NCBI GenBank assembly: GCA_022606135.1 | Contig: JABYQN010000005.1 | Coordinates: forward strand, 2,542,001-2,606,000 | Source of the DNA: Fomes fomentarius | Lineage: Eukaryota; Basidiomycota; Agaricomycetes; Polyporales; Polyporaceae | Length of the DNA stretch: 64,000 nucleotides | Direction: 5' to 3' | Part shown: positions 26,187 to 37,814 of the stretch, piece after piece | How the letters are laid out: every line of letters starts with the position of its first letter | Numbering within the stretch: the first letter of the stretch is position 1 | Position numbers and translations under genes: made by a program | Notes under the pieces: model-generated | What the model was told of the DNA's origin: nothing | What the model saw: only the letters and a program-made list of their open reading frames with translations | Database searches by the model: none

Positions 26187-29100
26187 ATGCAGCCATCAGG
26201 CCTCTCTGGATGGACACCCGGGCAGCCCACTGCGGTTATAGACCTCGGAGAAGAATTCGCCCCTGATCCGTCAAACGCTTCGACGGCCGCCTTGCAGTTT
26301 TCGGCGGCCTACTATGCAGTCGACTCTTCCGCTGAAGGAAATGGCTCCAAGAAGCGCAAGGTGGAACGTGCCTGTGATTTCTGTCGCAGGCGCAAGGCGC
26401 GCTGTGACGGTCCCAGAATGCCGGACAATGTATGCAGCAATTGCATCACAAACTCGAGGGCCTGCACGTATCTGTGCGTATCATCTGCCCATTCTCTCGG
26501 CCCATCCCTCGCCTAACGTTCGCCACGCTCTCCCCAGCGAAGGTTCCAAGCCCAGAGGGCCACCGAAAGCGTGAGTAGTGCGCGTTGCCCGCACAATGAC
26601 GTGCTCATATTGATCGTCTCCCAGCTATATTGTCGGCCTGGAGGATCGCATAGAGAAGATGGAGGCACTCCTCAAGCGGGTTAGTATCTCGGCTATCTCA
26701 TCAGGCGCCCTCCCTTTCCACCTCCCTATCCTTGTCTCAATGTCACAGTGTTGAATGACGTATGTTTCCGTCCCAGCTCCGCCCGGAATCCGACTTCTCT
26801 GCTGAGCTCGGCCCGCCTGTGGTACGCGATTCTTGGAAGACCGACTTGTCTCAGCTGCCCGCTTCTTCCTCCGACGCAGCACGCTCTGTATCTCCAAGAG
26901 ATATCGAGCTCTCGCCTACTATCAGCAGAAAGCAATCTCTTGTCTCTCTCACGGCGCCACCACCGAACAGGGCTTGTCCGACCACATCCTCCGCCAAGTC
27001 TAATGCTGTCCACTCACGTACCGCGTCGGGGAAGAGAACACAGAAGCCTGGGGATAAGGGGCGCAATCGAGGCGGACATCACTCTGGCTCAGACTCGGAA
27101 CATGATGCTTCGTACTCGTCGCTGTCTTCCTCCTCGGATACCGATGAAGCTGGAGAGCTCAGCATCGTCCGCGGCCTGAAGAGGTTGACTGTCCGTGGCT
27201 TGGAGCCAACAGAAGGGTCTCCAGAAAGGTATCAGGATGATAATCAGCTGCGCTTCCATGGCAAGAGTAGTTCTTTCAAGCTCATCTCGACCACACGGGA
27301 GCTTATTCAGCAGCATATCGTCGAGACTTCTAGCCCTGGCCGCCAGTCCAATTCGCCAGGTGAAGCGGTGCATGTCCCGTCCACACCCAACGTGAAGCGT
27401 CCCGAGTTTTGGACGCTGCCACGCGTGAGTATGAAACACTCCGGGCATGTCGGATTTGCATCCTGACAATCATGGTCGATCTAGTGGGAGAAGACGTTCG
27501 AAAGTGCCGATGATCGAGCGCGTGTCCCAGACTGGGTTCTATCCGCATTCCCGCCGCCTGATCTCGAGGAGAAAATGTTCCATGATTTCTTCGAGCTGAA
27601 TAGCAGCACTTTCGCAGTAAGTCCCACTTCTTCTCGCTCATCTACGCTCTGTCACCTAAATGCGCGTATATTACTGCTAGCTGCTCCACCAGCCGACGTT
27701 TGAGCGGCAATGGCGCGAGAAGTTGTACATGAAGAACGCATGGTTTGCATCTATTGGCCTGGCTATCTTCGGCATCGCGAGCCGGTGGTTGAATGACCCG
27801 CGCGTACTCCCCCAAGAGGTTGCGGACAAGGCCAGGGAAGGCGATGAGGGCGACGAAGGCGGCAGAAAGGAAATATGGACCTTGGCTGGTTGGGGATACA
27901 TCGGCGCGGCTATGAGTGAGTTGGACCCTTCTTCCTCCTCGATCATGCTTTCTCATGCTGATGCCCGTGCGCCAGAGATTCACGAAGCGCGACGGAGCGT
28001 GCTCCTCCCCCCGGAATTGTTTGAGATTCAGAGCTTCGCGGTGAGTTCTACTCGTCCCATCATGCTCTCTGTCATTTCAACGCGCTCCACATGTTCTTCC
28101 CTCGGCTTATCTCCGCGCTGTCAACTATGTTGCATATAACCGCACCGTCGGAAGCTCATAGCTCAGTATTTCCGGGGAACGGTCGCCCAATGTGGTTCGT
28201 GGTTCTATCTCAGTGTCGGCCTTCTCAAGGCACAGGACGTGGGTGCCCACCGCAAAAAGATATACGGCCGCAAGCCCACGGTGGAAGAGGAACTCTGGAA
28301 AAGGGCGTACTGGCATCTCGTCTCGTTCGACCGCATAGGGAGTATGCTCATTGGCAGACCGTGTTGCTCGCGGGAGGAAGAGTAAGTGAACCTATAGTTG
28401 CCGTGGAAGAGTGTCTGATTCTTGCCTTCACTTAGCCTCGACCTTGATATGCCGCTCGAAGTCGACGATGAATATTGGGAGAATGATGACCCGGAGCTGG
28501 CGTGGCACCAGCCTGAAGGGAAGCCATCTCTCGTATCGGGCTTTGTGCAGTGGATCAAATTGAGCCATATCATCGCATATGCGCTCAAGACCCTGGTACG
28601 TAGGAGCTACTGTACACATGGTATCCGCACACGCGCATATATTGACCCAACGTCGTTTCCAGTACACCCCTAACAAGTCGAAACCACACATAGGCCTGGT
28701 TGGGACCCAGTGGAGGGAACAGACTGTGGACAAGCTCAACGACGCGCTGCTCAAGTGGCTCGTGGAGCTCCCGCCCTACCGTGAGTGGTCTCCTTTCTGA
28801 TGTGGACGATCGTGCGCCTAATGTCGCTTAAGTGAGATGGAGACCAGACATGGAAGACCACAAATTTGCAAGCCAAGCTGCCACCCTGTACACGACGTAC
28901 CACCTCGTGCAGATCCTCGTCTACCGTCCGTTCATCCGCGTCCCGCGTCCGCGCCTGTCCAGCCGCCCAGTAACCGCTCAGCGCCTGGCTTTCTCGCACA
29001 AAGCGATGGCGATATGCCTGAGCTCGGCGCGTGCCGCGGCGCACATCCTCGACGTACAGACTAGCCGGGGCATGACGAACATTACGAACATCATCCATGT

Positions 29101-30272
29101 CTCGTTCGTATCCGCCGGAGTACTGCTGGTACATTTGTGGGATCTCATACGACAGTATGGGACTCTGCGCGGTCTGTCAGCGGAGGCATGCTCCCATATG
29201 TCGCAGGAGATCTCGTCGGTCATGAGTGAGATCGGCGACTCTATGACACGTCTGGAGGAGGTCAGCGACAAATGGGAACTCGCTCGCGAGATGCTGTAAG
29301 TGGTTATTTCTCCTTCTGGCGCCCTGCAGGTTCCGACGGAATACATTTGATGCTCATGCCGGACATTGCGTTTTGCAGAGACGAGATCAAGGACGCCCTC
29401 CCCGCAAGCCCGACAGACAGTGCGCCCGGCAGACCACCCTTCCAGGACACGCAAGCCGCCGTTCCCGTATACGAGTCAGCGCCAGGCAACGCGCCTAGTT
29501 CCCACCAAGCACCTGACCCAAGCCATTCTCATCCCCGACTGTCCCCGTTAACACCGCCTGAATATCATGGCTATCACCAGGATTACGTGCATGCGCCACA
29601 GCCGAGCATGTCTCGCCCGGGCCTACCGCAGTACCCCTCATCGCAAGGCACGCTGTCATTCTCGTACGACGGGGACGTCCACCAGCTGTGGAACATGGAT
29701 GGTGCTCCCGCCTCTCCGCCCCCTCTCCCCGACTTCAACATGTTTATGCCGCCGCCGCAACAGCCTCAGCATTACGCTCCGCCGCCCCAACCTGCACATT
29801 CGCATAAGCCGCCCGCCCTGTCGCCCATGTACACTCACCCTCAACCGATCTCCACGACTCACCGCAGCTCTGTGCCGACGATCCCCACTCCGGCGCATAC
29901 GCACATAAACTCCGGCTTCCAATCCATGCGCCCTCCGCAACCGCATCCTATACGGACAAGTTTTCCTCCTACCTATCATCATCCGCCACAAGGCCACACC
30001 CCACTCCCCCCGGAATATCGTGCGTCGTCCTACAAGGAGGAAGATGAGCCCCTTGGGGACCACGAGTGTCTGCGGCTGCGTTTGCTTGAGGAAGCGTACC
30101 GACAGCGAGCCCCTCAGGGCGGCCCTCTGCAGGGTCCTGGCGCGGGGTATCCTGGACCGTCACACCATTCACCCGACCAGTGGGTCAACAGAGAGCAAAG
30201 GTAGGTTTCTTGCACTCTAAGCTGTTCCTCTAGGGCACCGACTGACTGATTGATTTGCATAGGTGGACATAA
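26187..30272 (+). CDS. Zn2Cys6 fungal-specific transcription factor
   Basis: Predicted nuclear DNA-binding activator. The ATG at 26187 opens an acidic stretch, a basic segment 'KKRKVER', and the zinc cluster 'CDFCRRRKARCDG' with the following 'CSNC...C' half, all six cysteines present. Exons then give 'YIVGLEDRIEKMEALLKR', a dimerisation coiled coil. A Ser-rich region precedes the fungal_trans middle homology domain, which starts near 27.5 kb with 'FHDFFELNSSTFALLHQPTF' and includes 'LVSFDRIGSMLIGRPC' at 28.3 kb. The C-terminus is a long Pro/His/Gln-rich tail, a plausible activation region. The last intron leaves a final exon coding only 'RWT' before TAA at 30270-30272. About nine exons are inferred. 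Target genes are unknown. Confidence 0.85.
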
Positions 30273-31088
30273 TAATTCCCAAATGGGCCCACCCACCGTC
30301 CTCTCACTCACGACGACCTGCTGCCAACTCTTGTCTGATAGTATCTCTCTCCGTTCACGACCATATCACGCTCTGGATCACTCGCAGTTCCTCGCATAAT
30401 GATGGATGGATGACCCGACACACACATGTAATGATCACTTTGCGCGTTTCTTGTACATGCATGCTGAGTGATGCATCTCTTCCCCTCATTCACGTAACTC
30501 TAGCTCTCTCAGCTCTCAGTGTTTTGAATATTCAGCCAGCGGACTCTCTGTTGTATTATATCAAACTTAACGGAATGTGCACTCGAAATTGATATGTTGT
30601 GACTCGTGATCACACGATACACACGCCCCGTTTTCTGCTCGTCATTTCAGAGGGGTGCTGCTGATGGGTGTGGCGTATATATGGGTATGATGCCGTCATG
30701 CAAGAAACCCACCGCATACTACCTGTCAGACTGGGCAGAAGGGAAGCCGATGGACGCGCACATCATCCAACTAGGTGAGAGCGTCCGGCGGCGGTACGTA
30801 CACGAACCGCGACTCTGTTCGCCTCGTGTTTCTCGCTTTGCATTATACACGCGGGGTTCGACGTCGACGTCGACAAAAGGGGCGACGGAGGAAGCGTGGC
30901 GTCAACCTCGTGCTGGAGAGGCTCAGCTTCTTTGCGATGTCGACACGTCGAGTTGTCGTTCTGTCGTGCCGCCGGGAAGCGCAGCCGCCTCTTCCGTACA
31001 CGTCCTGGTCAACATCAGTCACGAAAGGTTTAAAACAGGGGCCACCTGCTCTGTACACGACAGGTCATAACGGTATGCACGCGACGTC
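30273..31088. other. Convergent intergenic region
   Basis: About 0.8 kb between the stops of the activator and the sedolisin gene. A frame at 30606-31070 on the plus strand has no family resemblance and is probably not a gene. A tiny palindromic GTCGAC microrepeat lies near 30857-30875. Confidence 0.4.
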
Positions 31089-33515
31089 TCAAGCGTTCTT
31101 GCCAATCGTGTCCAGCAGCTTGACATAGTCCGGCGTACCGAGTCCGGTCACCTGCAACCGCTGTCAGCATCTCAACCCAGTCTGGATCAGGCGTGACTGC
31201 TACGTCGTACGTACCGGGTCCCAGCCCTTCTTGGCCGGGAAACCATCCGTGCCACATCCAGGGTTGTTGCCCTCTGTGATATCATTGAGCGCGGCCGCGC
31301 CGGCCGTGTACAAGAACGGGTTCAAGAACCCGAGCGGCTTGCCCCCGGCGCCGAGGATGGCGTCGTTGAGGAGCGCGACGAGCCCGGCGACGGTCGGGCT
31401 CGCTGCGCTCGTGCCGGAGACGGAGATCGTCTTCCCGCCACGCACGATCTGGAAGGCCCGCGCCTGCGCGGCGATGTCGGGGAAGGCGCGGCCGGTGGTG
31501 TTGAAGAGCCCCTTGTTCGTGTCCCCGAGCTGGTCGAGGTATCTCCCGACCGCGTCGTCCTGGTACGACGGCCGCGGAAAGAGGTTCGAGAAGCCCCCCG
31601 AGGAGAAGTCGACTGCTACTTCGGGACCGAAGCTCGTCGTGCCGCCGACGGATGTGAGGCTGGTGTGGGAAAGTGTGAGGAACAGAGGAGGAATGGAAGG
31701 GAGGCGCGTGTGTAGGGATGGACTTACAAGGGACAGGTGGATGGGAAGGTCGGTTGGAAGGTCGTGCAGTCCGTGTCTTGGATCCCAGATACCCCACCGT
31801 CGCCAGATCCGAACAGGATCGTGGTCCCGCGCGCACCCAACTGGGCATACGCGTTGCAGAGGTTGCTGCACCGGACGTCAGCGACACCACCGAGTACGGT
31901 TTCGGTTATTCTCACCTGGCCAGTCCTTCTGGAACGTCCTTCTCGTTGAAGCCAAAGCTGGTCGTGAGTACGAGCGGTGCCTCATCCTGCGCAATCAGGG
32001 TGTTGATCACATCCAGAAACCCGGCGATTCCATCGGTGCCCTCGGAACCGACGGACACGAAGGTCGTCTTCACATTCGTGGCGATACCCACGGCATACTG
32101 GATGTCCAAGCTCTGGGAACGGACGGTCAATGCCGTGGGGAGAGGTAGGGTAATTGTAGTCTCGGAAACCTACAGCTTCAGTCGTGGCAGCGACCAGGTT
32201 GTTCGATCCTCCATTCACGCTCTGCACCGCGAAGGAGGCGTCGCCCTCGATGTCCGGCCGGAACTGCTCCAGGAATGTCTGGGTATGGAAAGAGAGAGGC
32301 AAGAATCAGTGGCAGTTCGCTTTCAAATTTGCTTGAGATGGGGCCCACCTGAAGATCTTTGGGGTCCGCAGACTCGTTGACGAAGCTAGCGACGAAGAGA
32401 TTGCTCTTGTTGTTCGAGGCAGGCGTGTTAGGTACGTTATAGATCGCCTGAATGCATTCGGGAGTGATCTTGGTCTTGCACGACTCGTCTGGTGTGATCG
32501 TAGGGACTGGCCTCCGGGACGATGCGCTGGTCGTAGAGGAGAGTGCCCGTGATGAAGTTGCAGTCGTGGACGCAGCTCTCGAAGAGGATGTGGCCGGCGT
32601 CGCATCCGGAGCAGTCGTCGAAGAGACTGCCTTGCTCGAGGATTGAGAGGCAACTGCAGATGTCGCCGGGCTCTCTGACGAAGACACGACAGAAGAAACG
32701 GTCGAGGCGGAAGCAACTATCGAGGAAGAGCGATTCCTGCCTCTTCCCCTTCCCCTCCCACGTCCTCGAGCTTGCCGCGGTAGCATCTCTAGCGTCGCTG
32801 GGGTTGCACGAGGATCTACGAACCTGGAAAGGGGCCATCAGCAGCTCACTCGCAGAAACACTACTCAGTAGTCTTGACCCGCTTACTTACGATGTCACAG
32901 GATATATGAAATCCAGGTGGCCCTTCACGCTCGCTGGGACCGAGTACGACATCGTGCGGAGCGCCGTCAAGTTCGTCCTCTCGTGGTTGTACTCGTTGAA
33001 TTGTGTGTCCAGAAGAGCATTCGCCTGCGCGACTGGAATGCGGATGCCGAGCCAATCGCCTGACGAGGACATCGTCTGCGCGGTGATGTTGTTCCGCGAC
33101 AGCCACGTCTTGACCGCTTGCACGCTCTCCGGTTTGGGCGCAACGAGCGTGTCGACCTTTGAGGAAGAGAGAGATGTTTTTGAATTCAGAAACAGAAATA
33201 GCGTCAATATTAATCTCGGCCGCCGGAGGAGGAAAAACCAGCTGATCGCACCTCGGCTTTGGTGAGATACTTGCGATAGTTCTTACTTCCGGGCGTGCTG
33301 ACGTCATACAACGCCGCCTCCAAGCCAGTCGGATTGCTCTGGACGAGCGCGATGCGGAGGTCAAGCATGCTGTTCGGATCCGCCTTGGCCACATATCTGA
33401 ATCCGTTCGGGACGTCTGCGCGCCTGTCGAGAACGTGCCACGAGTCGTCGTGCAAGGTGGGCCGGCCCAGGGCAAGGGAGAAGGCACCGAAGAGGAGCAG
33501 ACCTGCTACAATCAT
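31089..33515 (-). CDS. Secreted sedolisin-type (S53) serine-carboxyl tripeptidyl peptidase
   Basis: Extracellular acid protease of the tripeptidyl-peptidase/sedolisin family. The start at 33515 opens a signal peptide ending near 'LALG'. The activation propeptide follows, with 'SNPTGLEAALYDVSTPGS' and 'YRKYLTKAE'. A linker between propeptide and catalytic domain is unusual: an Arg-Gly repeat near 32750 and then about 75 residues nearly all Ser, Ala and Thr. The catalytic domain has 'TEASLDIQY' (Glu and Asp of the triad, formed across an intron), the oxyanion Asp in 'GSGDGGVSG', the nucleophile in 'SGTSAASP', and the calcium-site region 'GWDPVTGLGTPDY'. It ends 'LDTIGKNA'. About eight exons are inferred. 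All key residues are intact, so it should be active after propeptide removal. It lies in a stretch with other secreted or uptake functions. Confidence 0.9.
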
Positions 33516-34428
33516 CTCGGCAAGATAAAAAGCTCTACGGTAAAAGGGAAAGGGGGGGGGCCTTGGCGGATTGCGGCGAAGGGGATCATCGCGGTAAAGC
33601 GACAGGGATTATATGCATGGGGGAGAGACGCCTTGTAGTATCGTTGATGTCTGGACCAGGGACCTAGGAAACGAGATGATAGGTCCGAAGGCGTTTGTAC
33701 ACAGCGTACGATCAGATCTTCTGGCCGTTGAATAGTGGTTGCATCATTCTGCCATCCATTCAAGATGCTGGGCACCGGAAGCTGATACTTAAGCCAGTCT
33801 ATGTATTTCTCTCCTATGCGATCGATCGATTCGTGAGTTCAGCTAACCCCAAAGTACCAGTAAACATACATAATACCCCGAGCATTGAGTGCCACTTACA
33901 TAGCAGACCGCCGAGTCCATCGTAACATCAATCCGGTAGTGATGACCTGAGATGTGATCTGGACGCCGTTCAGCGTTGCGGTGCCTGGTTATGGTGCTTC
34001 ATTTGCTGCTTCGTGATACTGGGATAATGATGTTGCCGCATCCTGCACGCGCGGACGCTCTGAGGGGATGGAAGGTGACAGTGTGGCGTAGTGTTGGCCC
34101 ATGTGTGGCTGTGTAAACGGTTCCAGGCTTCCGATTCGGGCTCGTTGTTACTGACTGTGATAGAAAGGGACGATAGTCACTTTCTGTTCTTTCAGTGCTC
34201 AGATTCTGTCCGATAGATAGCATGCAAGCATGTATTTCCAGGGCTGCAAGCGCCGGAACTCGATTTGCAGTCTAGTATATGATCCTCTCTGCAAGGTCCT
34301 ATAATTAATGATCGCTACAGGTACTTACTATATGACAAACGTGACACAGAGAAACAACAGTGCGTAACAGTCAGACCCCGGACGTCCTGAAGGAGTCCAA
34401 CACTCGCAAACAAACAAACAAACAATCA
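33516..34428. promoter_or_regulatory. Upstream region of the sedolisin gene
   Basis: About 0.9 kb between the sedolisin start and the 3' end of the C2H2/Zn2Cys6 factor. A run of ten G near 33551-33560 lies close upstream of the sedolisin gene. No gene is seen. Confidence 0.4.
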
Positions 34429-37381
34429 TCACGACGAAGACGAACTGCCCTCCTGGCGACCGTAATTGGGCAAGAAGAAGCCGAGCAGGTTCGAGTACTG
34501 GAACCCGGTCTCCGCCTGCCACGTCTCGGTGCGCATCTTCATGACCTCGTCCCAGAACATCGTCGGCGCCTCCTCGCCACGCTCCAGGAACGAGCGGATG
34601 TGCTTCTCCCACTTCTTCATCAGGTGGAACTTGGCCTCGTGCGAGGAGATGTACACGCCCTCGGGGTCGAACGGCGGCAGGCCCTCCTGGTACGCGACCA
34701 GGCCGACCTGCGCGAGCCAGTAGAACGGCAGCGCGTTGAACATGAAGCGCTGCTGCGACTCGGGCACGTCGCGCGGGCTCTCGGGGGAGGACATCCAGCT
34801 GTCCAGCCAGCAGTGGAGGAGGATCTGGAGGTGGAAGACGCGGTCCCGGTCGACGAAGTGCGGGTTCAGCTTCGGGCGGACGACCGGCCCCTCCGACGGC
34901 TGGTGGAACGGGAGGCGGTCGCGGAGGTACATCTCGAACAGCTTGCGCATCATCGCGTGGATCATGACAAAGTGCGCAAAGGGCGGCACGGCGAACTTGC
35001 GCGACTCGCCCGTCGGGTTGTTCTCCACCATGTAGTAGTAGAGCGCCTTGAGGAAGTGGCCGCGGAGGCGGATGTCCATGTCTCCGTATGGCGACGGGGT
35101 CTGCAAGACCTGGGCCCATTCGGTCGGGCCCTTCGCGGCCCACAGGCCATCTTCGCAGGGGAGCCCGAGGGAGAAATGTTCGGTGCGGAATGTGGGGGCG
35201 AGGTTGAAGTATATGGCGTGGCAGCAGTCGTGGAGGTAGCAGCTCCAGATAGCCCTGTTCATGGGCGTCAGCGCAAAAAGTCTTGGACCATGTTGAGGAT
35301 GCAACACACCGTTTGGCAGACTCGTGCCTGACCCATTCCCTCCACCCTTTTCGTAGTGATGCAGGGTTTGAGAAGTCGATCTCCTCTGGTTTCCAGTCTC
35401 GTGTCTTATCCACGAATCCGTTCATACGGATCATCTGCGGCCCTGTCAGCAGCCAGAAACACGGCGCAGCAAAGGCTCACGCACCATAACGATCATACCA
35501 TGATAGACATTAGACTTTGCGCGCTGCTCTGGATCTCTATGGAACATTCCGATTGTCTGAATTAGACACGACGCAAGGATGAGTTGTATCATTTTGTCGT
35601 AATCTGTTGTTTGAGACTAGTACGTGTGTCAGCACACAGACGTCCTTGGCTGTACGCCAAGTAGAGACTCACCAATTCTGCAATGATCTCGTCTCGTATG
35701 GTAGAGAGCACGAGATCGATAAAGTTTGTTGCAGCAGGTGTGTCGTGGTACATCGCGCCTACTGCTTTCGTCGCTTTGATCAGCGCGAGAATACGGGGCT
35801 CCTCGAGATATGTCGGCAGGTGAACGATAGGTAGATGGTATGTGAACGTTGTGAGGAATGACGAAACTACAATGGTTGCGTCAGTCAACTACACATGCAC
35901 ATGCCGCAAGCAAAAGGATACGCACTATATTCGTACATCTCTGCGATACTGGGAAGCACTTTGCGCAAGGTCAGCGACTGACTTGTTCCCAACGCGATTT
36001 CAGATTCAGGGATGCTCGCTTGAGGATCTATGGTGAGTGGTCCAAACGGCACGTCGTACATAGCGAGCTGCGCCGGTGTGTCGTAGAAAACGCTCAAAGT
36101 CGCCGGATCGATGCCCGTAGCTTCGAGACGGTCGGTTAGGGCGGTTGTGGGGTCCTGTTGGAAGTGTTGTCCTGGGACTGCAGGATTCTTCTGGAAACTG
36201 GTGAAGACGTTGGTGAAGAGACCATCGTACATCGTGTTGGAGAAGAGTTCTGAATACGTCCTTTCGTCCTCTTGTGAATTATGCTGTACAACAGCCTGGG
36301 ATGTAGATGTGGAGACTGCGGATGTGGAGGCCGTGGCGTTACCGGATAGAGTAACTGTAGGATCCACACTGGCAAACGTAATGGACAGCGCGTCTTCGTC
36401 CAGTGGCATGACTTCGAGCGCAGTTGTCGCAGGGAAAACAGGAAGATCGCCGAATATGTCCGCGGGAAAGGTGAGTGCGGCAGCAGTCGCAGCAGCGGAA
36501 CTTGTGGATGGTTGAGATGGTCCGGCCTCTGGAGGCGGATCCTGATGGGGCGAAGATCCGGATGGGCTAGTGGTAAGCTCGGGTGACGATCCCTCGGTTT
36601 GAGAGCTGCTCTTGTTCCCCGAGCTACCACGTGTAGGTCCGTTGGTGTAAACACATTCGCGGCCGCGTGCCTTGCATTTCGAGCACGGTCGTTGGAGGTC
36701 GCATTTCACTTTGGAATCTGCGCAATTCTGACATGACTTGCGCCGAGACCGGCTAGCAGATCTACGCAAGACAGAAATATAACTATTAGCAGGAGCACAT
36801 AGAATAGTGAGATGATGCGACCGCTTAGCGCTCAGGGGCAATTTTTAAGGCAAGAACCAGCCATGGTGGGCATCGGCCGGGAAGGATATGGTAGCGCCGG
36901 TGGTACTTACGGGTCGCAGCAGGTGCGTTTGTGCCTGGTCAGCAAGTCGCTACGAGTAAACTGGGCATGACAGCGCTGGAACAACTCCTTCAGTACGGTC
37001 TGCGTAGCAAAAAGAAGAGCCGATGGCACACACGTCGCATTCATGCAACCTCTCGTTCGTGTCTGGAGGCTCCGGGCGTCAGTCAAAATCGAGATGACTC
37101 TGGCGCAGTGGCGGTACCGGAATAGACTTACGCGTCTTGAGATGCCGATTGAGGTGCGTAGTCCTCGTGAATTTGGCCGAGCAGAGGTGGCAGAGCTTGG
37201 TCTGCGGGAGTGTCGGGATGTTGCCCCTATGCGAGCGCATCTTGGACACGCTACCGCCCTTGGTGCGCACGACGGACTCGGGGATTATAGAATCCTCAGA
37301 GGGTGCCTCGGGCTCGGGCAGGGGCGCCTCGGGGGCGCTGTGGGGATCCAAGGGAGGCGGCAGGGGTGCGTCGACGGACAT
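34429..37381 (-). CDS. Transcription factor with C2H2 zinc fingers plus Zn2Cys6 cluster and fungal_trans domain
   Basis: Predicted nuclear regulator combining two DNA-binding modules. The N-terminus is Pro/Glu-rich. The first C2H2 finger is 'CHLCSAKFTRTTHLNRHLKT'. The second is assembled across an intron as 'CDRCHAQFTRSDLLTRHKR' with a final Cys (C2HC form). The next exon carries the zinc cluster 'CQNCADSKVKCDLQRPCSKC' followed by 'GRECVY'. After a Ser/Thr-rich linker comes the fungal_trans region with 'FLTTFTYHLPIVHLPTYL' at 35.8 kb, and its C-terminal half in one long exon, 34429-35307, ending in a poly-Ser tail. The large plus-strand frame over this exon is an antisense shadow. The gene lies between the sedolisin and GH79 genes, so local control of secreted enzymes is possible but unproven. 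Confidence 0.87.
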
Positions 37382-37814
37382 CGTGGTGGGTTACAGAACG
37401 TACAGAGCTAGATCAAGTAATGGCAAGGGCCGTGGACGTTATCAACCAACTTCCGGCGGCAACTGCGCGCGTCCAGGCTTCGAACGCTCCCTCTTTGTGA
37501 TGGCGCGCTGACTACGCGGGGAGCGGCGCCACGTGCACCCCCGGTAATGTCTTTAGTTCAGGAGTTGCCGATCGCCGCATACTTCTATACAGGAGCATAG
37601 GGCTACAAAGTCAGCCGCGACTCCTGCTCGTTGGCTAGGAGGCAGTTCTCGCAGCCAGTGCTGTGCTAATCCTTTTGCCGTGCCACCTTCCTGATCGGGC
37701 CAACTCAAACCATCAACTCGTTCTCGCACTCCCAAAAAGAATGACCACTTCATCAGATGCATACACAGCGTTGAATTTGAAACACGCGAAATCGAAGACA
37801 AATCACATTTTGAT
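37382..37814. other. Intergenic region between C2H2/Zn2Cys6 factor and GH79 gene
   Basis: About 0.4 kb. It holds the promoter of the regulator and the 3' flank of the GH79 gene. No gene is seen. Confidence 0.4.

Noticed and set aside
25582..26230. Minus-strand frames of 111-211 residues upstream of the Zn2Cys6 factor
   Set aside because: Arg/Ser-rich readings opposite a probable 5' leader; no conserved motif and no convincing start or splice signals.
30606..31128. Two overlapping plus-strand frames after the Zn2Cys6 factor
   Set aside because: No family resemblance, no splice partners, and Arg/Ser-rich composition; more likely 3' flank.
32300..32500. Apparent loss of the sedolisin catalytic Glu in a 'FVNES' segment
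   Set aside because: The catalytic Glu and Asp lie in the later 'EASLDIQY' motif, which is intact across an intron; the 'FVNES' segment is an ordinary conserved strand.
34360..35331. A 323-residue plus-strand frame opposite the C2H2/Zn2Cys6 factor
   Set aside because: The minus strand here carries a clear fungal_trans C-terminal exon; the plus frame is Arg/Leu/Val-rich with no family resemblance, a typical shadow of GC-rich coding sequence.
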